DNA from: Ulva prolifera
Lineage: Eukaryota > Chlorophyta > Ulvophyceae > Ulvales > Ulvaceae
Direction: 5' to 3'
Length of the DNA stretch: 64,000 bases
NCBI GenBank assembly: GCA_023078555.1
Contig: CM041196.1
Coordinates: forward strand, 806,001 to 870,000
The notes below the pieces were generated by a model. That model had not been told where the DNA came from. It saw only the letters and a program-made list of their open reading frames with translations, and searched no databases. The stretch's first letter is position 1. Each line of letters starts with the position of its first letter. Positions 53,214 through 63,028 of the stretch are shown here, in pieces. Position numbers and translations under genes: made by a program.

Positions 53214-53693
53214 TGTTACAAAGGAAAAAGCTGGAGGGGCAGGTAGCACCGCCAGGACCAAAAGGGAGAGCATAAGAAACGCAATGCGCACGCAGCAGGA
53301 GAGCCACAGCCAACGCCAAGGCACAACGAGCACACACACACCCCCACGCTCCCACACACTACCACACGAACCACTCACCGACACCCGACCCACGCACCCA
53401 CGCACCCGCACGCGGCCCAGACCCGACCCCCAACACACACACCCACACGCCAACACGCTACACGACCCCGCCGCCCGCGCGGCAGCAGCAGCCCCACGCT
53501 GCTTGTGTGTGTTTCAAACAAGTTGTGTGCCCGGTGTGTGTGGTCGTGTGGGTGGCTGTGTGGCTGCGGCCGGCGCGAGTGCTGGCGGTGCGTGGGTGTG
53601 TTGGTGTGTGCTGCATGTAGCTTGTTGCCTAGTGTGCGGTTTCCCTGGTTGCTGCTCGCGGTGCTACCTGCCTTGATTGCTTTGTCCTTGTAA
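53214..53693 (+). mobile_element. SINE-like element(s) with inverted ends
   Basis: Begins TGTTACAAAGGAAAAAGC and AGGTAGCACCGCC, ends GCGGTGCTACCTGCC and TTTGTCCTTGTAA. An internal TGTTTCAAACAAG at about 53509 looks like a second, diverged start, so two copies may be joined. Imperfect repeats ACACTTAAGCTTG (52746) and ACACTTCAGCTTG (53697) might be an older target duplication of a longer element; this is uncertain. Confidence 0.6.
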
Positions 53694-53864
53694 CATACAC
53701 TTCAGCTTGCAGTGCTCACACCTGAAAGCCCAAGACCCCGCATGGCTGCCATGCATGCACATCCACATCCAAGTATGGAGTTACAAAGGACAGAGGCCGG
53801 GCATCGAGCCATCGCTAGGAACTCACACGCAAATCCACTCATTCACCAGGTCAGTGCACGCCCA

Positions 53865-54593
53865 CTACGGGCAAGTGCACTGCACATGAGAAACTTCAAA
53901 AGCGTCTTCACAATTAGAAAAAACACAGGCATCCAGCTTCACAAGGAAGCAGCTAGTCATCAACCACGCAGCCCATCGTCGCATGATCGTCAAAGCCGTT
54001 GCAGCAAACAGCGCTGGCGTACAGCCAGCAATAAAGCATGTCCTCACGCATCGCAAACGCTCAGAGAGCGGGGTATCGTAGCGGATGAACATGGGATCAT
54101 AACTTCCACACTGGGAACCTGTACGCAGCAGCTGGGTGCCGACAGAATTGGCTGTACGCAGCAGTGCAGCAGGACGCGGGACCGCCGAAGCCATGATCAT
54201 CTCGAAGCCGCTAGGGCGCCATAAAAGGGTACAGCGGCGCCACTGAAACGTGAATCTAGATGAAAAGCTTCGCTGAACCTCGTCCGCGCGACCGCTGACA
54301 ACGGAAGGCAACATGCAGACATGTGTGCCTCGCCGGTACCGCCCCAAGCCGACCCGCAGAACGGAGCATGCTGGCAATCCGCCATGCCCAGAAGCGAGCC
54401 AAACGCCGCACAATATTAAAGAGATATCTTGTAGTGCAACCGTATGACCTTCGCCGCCAAGGGACACAGCGGCAGGAGTAGCAGACATGCCGTCACAGCT
54501 GAGTCGGGCCAGAGCGTGCCAAGCCTGTGGTGCGCAGAGCAGAGATGACATGAAACGAACAAGCGCGAAAGAATCAGACAGCAGTATGGACAT
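53865..54593 (-). CDS. Hypothetical open frame, 242 codons
   Basis: Starts at ATG 54593 and runs to a stop at 53865 without introns. There is no recognised domain; it has several hydrophobic patches (SFALVRFMSSLL, ALFAATALTI) but no clear signal peptide. No paralogue in the window. It could be chance in a GC-moderate stretch. Confidence 0.25.
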   Translation of the reverse strand: MSILLSDSFALVRFMSSLLCAPQAWHALARLSCDGMSATPAAVSLGGEGHTVALQDISLILCGVWLASGHGGLPACSVLRVGLGRYRRGTHVCMLPSVVSGRADEVQRSFSSRFTFQWRRCTLLWRPSGFEMIMASAVPRPAALLRTANSVGTQLLRTGSQCGSYDPMFIRYDTPLSERLRCVRTCFIAGCTPALFAATALTIMRRWAAWLMTSCFLVKLDACVFSNCEDAFEVSHVQCTCP

Positions 54594-54599
54594 TTAAAT

Positions 54600-55424
54600 C
54601 AACGAGTACGAGCCGGCCGTGCACCGCAGCACGACCGACCCGAGCTATGGAGTGAAGAGACGAACGACGATAATCAATAAAATAATGTATAATGTATGTA
54701 GTCCAAGTATGGATGCATGCGCATCCATACTGAATGCACATGCTGGGAAGTACATGCTTTCCAAACAGAACACCTGCTTACAGTGCTCTCCTTGGCCAGG
54801 AGTTTTGTTTGCACTGCAGTGATGGTGGCCACACACGTACGCAGCAAGATATGTACTCCCACCTGGCGATGCGGATGTTCCTGTCTGGGATTGTCAGCCC
54901 GCCCATGTGGCGAGTCTGGTGGGGTGAGCTGGGAAGCGCAGCACGGTCTTTTTTTTCCTCAAAAGAGTGAACGGCGCACGCGACCTCGCAGCACGGACTC
55001 GCAACAGCCCCAGCAGAAGCCTGCTGCACGCAAAAACCCGCCAATACATCATGAACTTATGACTGCAGCATACTGTCGCACACGAACTATAGTACTGTAT
55101 ACAGTGCGCCTGCCAGCAGTGCTACGATTGGCCTCGCACGTGATGCGCCTGTACACGTGGCCAGGCCGACGTGCCGTGCGCTGCGCATGAGCAGTGTGGC
55201 CACATGTGGCTTTGCAAACATATGCATGCATGTGCACATGCAAACATATGCATGCATGTGCACATGTATAGTATCGAACATTTCAGAACAGGGAACGGGA
55301 AGAGTGAACGCCTGGCCTTTCGAAACAGAGTCCTGTGCGCTGCATGTGTTTGAATGGATCCCTTCGCATGAAGAGTGCGCTTCTGTAACGTATATTTTCA
55401 GACGACATGCGCCGGCCAATGTTA
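54600..55424. other. Intergenic with small repeats
   Basis: A hairpin GTATGGATGC ... GCATCCATAC lies at about 54706-54729. A partial antisense LINE tail is at 54959-54974. A perfect 26-bp tandem duplication lies at 55213-55264 (unit starts TGCAAACATATGCATGC). No gene recognised. Confidence 0.5.
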
Positions 55425-55460
55425 TTACAAAAGAGTGAACGGGAGAAGACAAACGTTTGT
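55425..55460 (-). repeat. Very short LINE tail insertion
   Basis: TTACAAAAGAGTGAACGGGA followed by GAAGACAAACG, flanked by AATGTTAT (at 55418 and 55463), which may be the target duplication. Only about 35 bp of the LINE end are present. Confidence 0.65.
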
Positions 55461-55797
55461 ACACCGAATGTTATCTGAATCCCAGCATGTCGGCTTGGCA
55501 TCGATGATATCACTGCGACCCCCGCTTGAGGCGTCGTCCAGACAGACACCGCTGTGGCGGCCGGGTCCGTCCACCAGGATCAACCGCGAGCTCTAGGGCG
55601 GGCTGGCTGAGATTCACATTTACAAAGGGCGGGCTGGCTGAGATCATATCCGCAAGGCTCGAAATACACGATTTCCGTATATATTCCGCCGCAACGTCGT
55701 CTACGTCTATAGATTTGGGTTACATCAGGCGATTGTATACATATGTGATGCATGTAACGTTACAAAAGAGTGAGATGTACGTTTATGACACAGGAAT

Positions 55798-55942
55798 ATA
55801 TTTACAAAAGAGTGAACGGGAGAAAACAAACACTGAAACCGAATCTCATCCGAATCAACTGCAACATACACTCACACACACACGAACACCACAACCGCAC
55901 TCACAACTCAGTCCGGCAGGATCGCGTCCTCCAGGCCCGCAT
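55798..55942 (-). mobile_element. LINE 3'-end insertion
   Basis: Bounded by 13-bp repeats ATGACACAGGAAT (55785-55797 and 55943-55955). Contains the whole tail in antisense plus the short AC-rich 3' UTR stretch (CATACACTCACACACACACG) and GGATCGCGTCCTCCAGG at the coding end. It shows the ancestral, unexpanded AC tract. A fragment TTACAAAAGAGTGAG lies just upstream at 55760. Confidence 0.8.
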
Positions 55943-56129
55943 CAATGACACAGGAATCGAATGAAAGCAAGTACAACACACGATTCCGCACGTGTAAGAT
56001 TGAACCAGACGTGACTATGCCATGCCTACCAGTGACGACAGATTCCGCGCAGCCACCCGGCGGAGTGAGCTCACTCCGCGGAGTCTCCGCCTTGAGGCGC
56101 CCAAGAGGAGCCCATAGCGAGCTGGGACA

Positions 56130-57176
56130 TAAGGTCCGCCAACTCCGTATACGTATGGACCTCCGTATAACGTATGATAATGACATTCCGTATTGTTTGA
56201 ATCCGTTCCACATACGGTTATACGGTGCTGATTATACGACACATACGGTGGTTATATACGGCTCTATACGGTGGTCATGTACGGTTAAATACGGTCATAT
56301 ACGGTCCTATACGGAGGCCATGTACGGTCATGTACGTATGCATGAGGCGGTTCGTACGCCTGCTTGACCACTGCACTGCGGCAGCAGCCCGTGGCCAAGC
56401 TCGATCAGAACCCTTATATGTATGCTGTTGTTGGGCACATTTAGCTGGTTTCAGGAACGTTGCGCGTTCCTTGCCGTCAGTGTCTTCCGTGCATGATGTC
56501 ATCTCCTGCATCCGAATCCGCTGCTGATAGCAGTGCGGATGAGGACGTTGTGCCTCAGCATGATTACGTCAGCGGACCAGATGAGGAAGGCTATCGCAAG
56601 ACCAGGAGAGATCAGACTTTAGAATGGACGGACAAGACTGCGGACGAAGTCTACAAAACGTTGCGAATGCGCCAGGCCGCAATAGGTGCAGGTGCAGCTG
56701 CCTGGTGGAAGCACATGCTCATCAAGAAAGAGTGGAAGACGGATGTTTGCATGTTTAAACAGTGAACGCTGTGCAGCGACGCCATGTCGCATTCGTCATG
56801 ACCACAATCCTCACAATGTTCACCTGCCACGATGTGTTGTTCATATTCAAGTGGCATTACCTCAAATAACAAAACGTATTAAACAAGTCAAAGATCTTGT
56901 GTATGCTGCACACCAGCGATGAGAACGCTCTCAAACCATCAAGCGGCCTAGTTCGTGCCCTCAGTATGCCATCAAACAGGCAAACAGGCGTATATGAACA
57001 TCGTATGGGTCATCAGGGGCATGTACGGCACATCATACGGCTATACGGTGCATTGTACGCCTTATACGGCAGTTTATACGCCATACGGCGATATATACGG
57101 CAATATTGGAGATTCAGATATTATACGACGTAAGAAACGTATACGACCTGAGATTATACGTTTTCGGCGGACCTTA
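56130..57176. mobile_element. hAT-type element with TACGG subterminal repeats
   Basis: Perfect 8-bp duplications CTGGGACA (56122-56129 and 57177-57184) flank inverted ends TAAGGTCCGCC (56130-56140 and 57166-57176). Both ends carry dense arrays of a short motif based on TATACGG (about 56140-56345 and 57000-57165), as expected for transposase binding sites. An 8-bp duplication is typical of hAT transposons. At 1047 bp it is too short for a full transposase; a small frame inside is listed separately. Confidence 0.82.
56493..56765 (+). CDS. Small open frame inside the TACGG element, 90 codons
   Basis: Starts MMSSPASESAADSSADED and continues with a charged, helical-looking part (TADEVYKTLRMRQAAIG, WWKHMLIKKEWKTD). 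Acidic start and basic end are plausible for a nuclear protein or a piece of a transposase, but no family is recognised. It may be a remnant of a longer gene that was internally deleted. Confidence 0.35.
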   Translation: MMSSPASESAADSSADEDVVPQHDYVSGPDEEGYRKTRRDQTLEWTDKTADEVYKTLRMRQAAIGAGAAAWWKHMLIKKEWKTDVCMFKQ

Positions 57177-57319
57177 CTGGGACACGGCCCCGTACTGATG
57201 ATGAGCTCTGCACTCAACATGCTGCCCGGTGAACGGCAGCTAGCTACGAGACACTCGGGGTCTGCATGCTCTGCAACAATCGCAGCATCGAAGTGCCGCC
57301 GTCTTATCTGAGTAGAATT

Positions 57320-57359
57320 TTCGCGACCTTCCACTTCCATGGAAGTGGAAGGTCGCGAA
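57320..57359. repeat. Perfect 40-bp palindrome
   Basis: TTCGCGACCTTCCACTTCCA and its exact reverse complement are directly joined, with no loop. Lies 136 bp to the right of the TACGG element. Confidence 0.9.
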
Positions 57360-57633
57360 GATTGCAAAGCATGATTGGTTCGACCGATACATGGGGTGTG
57401 AAGCCGTTATATCACGCTGCACGTGACTTTGACGTCACGATCGATGGGGGTCGCTGTTGACGGACAGATGATTCCGTACCAGAACAGCATGTTCTGGAAT
57501 GATCGGCAGCCTGCAGCCACTGCGGAACTGCAAGCTACCGACGTAACGTCTGGCGCGGAGCTCGGCTCTAGGCTGCGCAGCCCTGAATGTATAAGCAGGA
57601 TGCAGGCATGAATCATGTTATATCGCTTCTTAT

Positions 57634-58101
57634 TTAAGCCTGCCCTATAATGATCTGATCTCCCACTGTGGCTCTACTTAGGTAACAGACGGATCCACAG
57701 CGGTGTGTGCCAGGCACGCAACATGCATTCGCAACTTGCAACATGACGTCCACGGCAGCTATCTCCAGGCGCGGCACGACCACCACAATTTCCCCGTGAC
57801 GATTCAGCTGGCTGTGGCCCGGCCACGGAGAGAGGAGCAGGTCCGGGCGGCTGGCAAGGTTGCGCTCGGCCATGCCAGCCCACAATAGGAAAGCCGCGTC
57901 AGCGACGCTGTCCACCAGCATCGGCAGGCCGAGACCGCCATGGCGGACGGGGAACATCAGCGGCCAGCACAGGCGCCGCGTCCCAATGTCCGTGGACGGA
58001 CGCGGTCGAGTTGTCAGACGCGGCTGCAGCATCCGCGACCTCAGGCGGCAAGGAAAGGATCCAGGATCCACTCGCCCACTCGCTCCTATAGCTATGCCCA
58101 C
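57634..58101 (-). pseudogene. LINE ORF2 fragment
   Basis: The minus strand encodes FPVRHGGLGLPMLVDSVADA and LNRHGEIVVVVPRLEIAAVD. The second phrase matches the ORF2 piece at 39780-39870 (LNHRGDIVVVMPRLEMAAVD), so it belongs to the same LINE family; the first is typical of the region after the polymerase in non-LTR elements. No 3' tail is attached here. Confidence 0.7.
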
Positions 58102-58125
58102 ACACTCACACGGTTGCTGTCCGTG

Positions 58126-58156
58126 GTGTTGACTGTCTTGCTTGATTTGTCTTGTA
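58126..58156 (+). repeat. SINE-like tail fragment
   Basis: GGTGTTGACTGTCTTGC and TTTGTCTTGTAA match the 3' end of the SINE-like family. Target duplication not found. Confidence 0.55.
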
Positions 58157-58264
58157 ACACAGACCTACAAGCCCGACACACACTCACACTGACACGCCCA
58201 CAAAATCACGCAGCTTCGAGCCCACTCACAGAGACCCGCCGCCCGCGCGGCGGCTCTGGCCCAT

Positions 58265-58562
58265 CATGATGCTTGCAGCCCGGCCTCCACTGGCCCCCTA
58301 AGAATCCTGGGGTGCCCCTAGGCCAGCCCCCAGACCCTGCCTAGAGCTCCCCTCGACGCCCCTCGTAGCCAGCCCCTACGCACAACCAGGCCAGCCCCAG
58401 TGTGGCCTGGCAACACAACAGCGCCGTTACCTTGCAGCACGGCGAGGCTATAGGCATGCAAAGCATGCCCAAGCCACAGCACAAGTGGCAGCGCACCTGG
58501 GCTGTGTCCGGCTGCGGAGGGGCGCCCCATCACATGGCTGAGAAACCTGCGATGAAGACAGC
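58265..58562. repeat. GC-rich dispersed repeat interrupted by a hAT MITE
   Basis: Weakly similar to about 52330-52620 by shared phrases. The element at 58563-59016 inserted into it; host sequence resumes at 59017 after the duplicated 8 bp. Confidence 0.45.
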
Positions 58563-59016
58563 CAGAGTTGCATTAATACGCGTATCTTTCGATTTCGGTA
58601 CGTTTAATACGCGTATTTTATTCCAACGTACTTTATCAGCGTATAGTACGCGCGTGCGTTTCGGACCTACGCGTTTTGAGGTACCTAGAGCTCTGCACTG
58701 TGGTGCACCTCTAGCCACAAGGCCAAAGGAGGTTTTTAACATCCCTTGCATTGCATGATGAGCCTGAGTAACCTGATAAACTAACTGACTGTTAGTATAT
58801 TGTACTGTTCTCTGTAATAGTGTGCCTGAGCATAGATGACAGTGACCGTGGCACTACCAAGTCTGGCCATCCCCGTGATCTCAGGTGACCTCAGGCGCCA
58901 AGCCAGTCATGTAGCCTATACAGCGTACTTTTCAACCCCCCAAGATTGGAGCCAACGTACCATACGCGTATTTTTGCTTAACGTACTTTATCACGAAACG
59001 TACTAATGCAACTCTG
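58563..59016. mobile_element. hAT-type MITE, 454 bp
   Basis: Inverted ends CAGAGTTGCATTAATACG (left) and CAGAGTTGCATTAGTACG (right, inverted) are flanked by perfect 8-bp duplications AAGACAGC (58555-58562 and 59017-59024). Subterminal parts repeat TACGCGTAT and AACGTACTTTATCA. There is no open frame of note. A CAG start and an 8-bp duplication fit the hAT superfamily. Well-preserved ends suggest fairly recent insertion. Confidence 0.88.
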
Positions 59017-59024
59017 AAGACAGC

Positions 59025-60576
59025 GCATTGCGACCGGCATAGCAAACGCGCCCGGATCCGAAGGCCAGCGATAGGAGGGACAGCTGGGCTGCGGCGGGCG
59101 GCTTGCCGCTCAGGCCGGATGGCCACTGGCAGCGCCACTGGCAGCTCCGCAGCGAGCGGCGAGACGCCATTGCACAGGAGCGCTAGTCCCGTCCTGTTCT
59201 GGGGGATTCTGAATCGATCCCCCAGAACGATTCTGGGGATCGTGATTGCAGTTGCGTTTTGTGTCAGCCTTTTCCGCAGGGGACTGTGTCACAAAGATGA
59301 CCGCCCGGTACCTGAGATACGTAGGGCACTAGCTATCGGGGCCCCGCATGGATTTCACAGGAATACCTCGCAAGCGATCGTGATTGCAGTTGCATCAGGG
59401 TTGCCCCCATATGTATTTCAAACCTGGTCAGAGCCCCTCCCCTTATCCTATCCTCACATGTGGAGTCCCCAACTCTGCAGGAGCGCATGCATGCATGATG
59501 TGCTGTGTATCAGTTACATAGTCGCAGAGGCAGGCAGCAACGCACCGTGCACATATGTGACAGTGGCCCCCACGGGTGGGTGATGTACACATGCTCCTCA
59601 GCTGCTGTCCCCGCTAGCCGTGTGCACCGCGGTACCGCTTCCAGTCCCTGGTACGTACACCTGCCGTCCCCTAAATTGGCAAGGACCACCCCCGTGCCTG
59701 CAATCAGAACCAGCGGCTGCGCCTGCTCAGGCAGCGAAGCAAGGAGGGCAGTGGTAGCTGCTGCTATTGCTTGTCCTGGAGATCTGTTGTATTGCACTTG
59801 ATGGAAGGTGAATTACACTACTATGATGGAGAGGCTGATGCTGCATCCGTCGACATGGTCACAGTATGACACTATCGATTGGGACCTTGTGCCCATCAGT
59901 CACAGAGCATGCCGGTTGCGCTAGCACCCACTAGTATTCCTTGTCAGGGCTGACAATCTAGATTTGGAGGCAAGCCGCCGCGTGTGCATGTTGGTCTCAG
60001 ACTGCAGTATCTATTGGCAGAAACAATTTTGAATGGTGGGCCATGTCACATCTTCTGCATCATCTTCAGGCGGCGCTGGCCAAACACTTTCGCCATACAG
60101 ACGGCTCGCGAATCTCCAGCCCTAGCTTGAGGCTAATGCTGTCTGTAGGGCCATGCGTACCGGTGTATCACATGGCGGGGGCATCTATGGGGGCTTGTGA
60201 AAGGGCCGTAGGGTACAGCCACAACGGTGGTTGCACCGGTGTTGCCTGGGGACGCTGTTGTGAGACCGCCGTGCCCAATGTATATGGCGCGGCCACCCCA
60301 GCCCCTTCCCCACCGGGACATCCTTTGTAGGGGTGCACTGAGGGTGGTGCAGGGTGTCACCCTTCGGTTTCTGCAAACACAGCCGAGAAGATTCAGGCAT
60401 TGTGCTGAAAACGGTGAAACTGACACGAATTTGCATGGCCATAGGCATGCCGCAATGCTACATCACAATTGAGATGGTGGCAGATTGTGTCATATATGCA
60501 TACATCTTGCACATCGCGACCATCACATTGCCATATCTAGATCTTATGTAGATGCAGGCACATCATAGTATAGCAT
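59025..60576. other. Intergenic, no gene recognised
   Basis: A hairpin with 12-bp arms lies at 59196-59228 (GTTCTGGGGGAT). GATCGTGATTGCAGTTGC-like phrases occur twice (59238 and 59378). Open frames up to 154 codons have no recognised content. Confidence 0.5.
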
Positions 60577-62463
60577 AGCTATAGGGGGTCATGCACTCCC
60601 GCTAAAGGGTGGGGCCAGTAAGGGCGCGCAAAATCGACGGCGATTTTGACTGATTGGGCAAGCTTTTGACTATTGTTTACGCCCAATGCACAATCTGGGA
60701 GGTCTAACTCGTTCGATTGGGGAAATCGGCCCGTATTCGCCGATCAGGCTTCTTGGGTTGGGGAGAATCGCCATTTGGGGAACGCGGCTCCCCAATCCTC
60801 TCCGATCCTTCCCAATTGCACAGCCGCTTGCCCAATCCTTCCCAAACCATATCTGTGTAGGCTATAATTGCATTTAGGAGCCCCTGGGGGGTCGCGCCTG
60901 TTTCTATGGCCCCGTCAGGTGCTCTTGTGGTGACGTTTTAGTCTGAAGTCTGACCATCATGCCACTACGTCCCGGAACTCAATGTGTACACACCTGTGTG
61001 ATACCTATTTAAGGCATGAAACATGTACCTCAGTTCAGCATACATTCTTTCCCGTTGGAGCACGTATCAGCTGACAGACAGCTGTGCATGATTTGTTGTC
61101 ATTCACCATCGCAACACTCTGCTCATCCAGGTCAGAGCTCTTCAATCAATTTCATTCACTTGTATTTTGAGCTATGAGTTACAATTCTGCGGACCGTATG
61201 ATCGCAATGTAGCATCACTATCACTGCCAATGAGCAGCCTCGATGGCAACCATATACCATATCCGGCTGCATTAAGATATGATGCTGCCAATCGACATTG
61301 TCTGATATAAAAAGAAGAGTCACCCGCGCCATATGCACGTGTTGGGTGCTTGTAATCGAAGGTGTCACATCCGTTGAGCTGATGCCTCTTTCATAAGGCA
61401 GCTGCAATGCACTTTAGCCCAGTGTGGATGTGCGCTGGTGTGCATTCTTGGCTGACTGAAGGGGGTTAGCAGATTATCCAACCAGCTATCTCCTCGGTGT
61501 CTTGTGGACATCGATTGAAAAGAAAAGACCGTGGTTGCAATGTGAAGGCCTCCGTGCAGTTGCAGAGCTGGAAATAGTTCGCAGATCGTGGAGCTCATGA
61601 ATCAATGCTTACTCCACTGAATTGCTGGACTGCCCTGTGTAGTCTCATCGTTGTATAGTGGGAAGTGGTGAGTAGGCTTGGCGAGTCTCTTGCAACATGT
61701 GCATTTTCAGTACATGCACCATGTGTGTCCGGTCTTTCGCAAGGAGGCTACATGAATGAAGCATATTTCAGCTGATAAGTCTCCGGCGTATCCGTGGAAT
61801 GTTTTTATGTGTCGCAGTTGTGTCGCGTTGCGAATGATCACCGCATTCTGCTCTCACCGATGCGCAATTAATCAACCCAGTTTGCAAGCAGGCGCGACTG
61901 TCTGGCAAAACTGCAATATGTTACCGCATGGTCCTATCGCAGATTAATCTGGCATTACCATTGCTGGTGCATATGCGCGCAGGGCCTTGGCATCTCACGG
62001 GATCACGTTGGTCACCTTTGTATGCCATACGCACATACATTCAGTACACTATAATTTAACGATTGACGGCCAGATAACCGCTAGCCGGCGATGGTCAGAC
62101 AGGTTCACGGCAGCCCAATGTCGTTACACATGGTGAGGTCACCCACACACACAACGAAAATGCACCGAGCACCAACAGAAGCAACAAAATCGTGTGCTGT
62201 ATGTCATTTTTGATGCTCTCCGTGGACTGGACACGATGCCGCGCGATTGGGGAACAAATAAGCGCGATTGGGGAGAATCGCCCGTTCTCGCTGAAATGGG
62301 TCATCGCGTTGGGGAGGCTCCCCAACGCTGGGATCGACCTCCCAGAGTGCCCAAACAACATAGACAATACTCAAATGCTTCCCCAATTTGGCAAATTCGC
62401 TGTCGAATTTGCGCGCCCGTACTGGCCCCACCCTTTAGCGGGAGTGCATGACCCCCTATAGCT
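60577..62463. mobile_element. 1.9-kb non-autonomous element with long terminal inverted repeats
   Basis: Ends begin AGCTATAGGGGGTCATGCAC and are inverted copies; similarity continues imperfectly for about 200-250 bp (left to about 60830, right from about 62230). Flanking direct repeats ATAGCAT (60570-60576 and 62464-62470) look like a 7-bp target duplication. Ends are filled with GATTGGGGA/TCCCCAATC motifs in both orientations. The interior (60870-62190) shows no transposase. It sits 101 bp downstream of the third SRCR gene's last identified exon. Confidence 0.8.
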
Positions 62464-62563
62464 ATAGCATGCACAGCAGCAAACGTTGTGTACACGTTGT
62501 TCAACGTTGCAGACGCAGCTTGTGGACGCGAAGCATACGCCTTGCCATTATCAGAGATCACAC

Positions 62564-63028
62564 CGACGAGGTCAAACTGGCTGCATACGACGCCGAGGAT
62601 GCGGAAGCAGCTACTCGCAGCACCGGCTTCAGGAAGTCCGGAAAGGTTATTATCTTCGCTCTCCGTGAACAGGCACTCGTCCAGGCGCGCCTCCAGGCCG
62701 GTGCACACGACCTCCGTCGCCCACACAAAGTCGCTCGGCCGCGCGTCGTCCGCGGGGAAGGGGCTGTAGTCGTAGGGTTCCCCGGTCACCTCAGCCACAT
62801 CATACATGCCGCCGCAGGGGAAGCCGAGCTGGCGGCAGACTACTTTCGCGTCGAGAACGTATTGGTCCGTCGCGCCGAAGCCGGCACAGACGGCACCCCA
62901 ACGGCCGCTGTTGAAGATCTCGACGCCGCCAAAGTGGACCTCATCACAGGCGGACGGCGCCGGAGTGTCGGCAAGCGGCACGAGCCGCAAGTCGCCGGCT
63001 GCGGGTGTGCCACCTGGCACGGTACAGT
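62564..63028 (-). CDS. SRCR domain H, single exon
   Basis: Encodes CTVPGGTPAAGDLRLVPL, CDEVHFGGVEIFNSGRWGAV, VVCRQLGFPCGGMYDV, FVWATEVVCTGLEARLDEC and ILGVVCSQFDLVG. Confidence 0.87.

Noticed and set aside
52028..53676. Overlapping open frames of 248-273 codons on both strands
   Set aside because: High GC and GT/CA-rich repeat content keep several frames open at once; there are no domains and the stretch includes SINE-like sequence.
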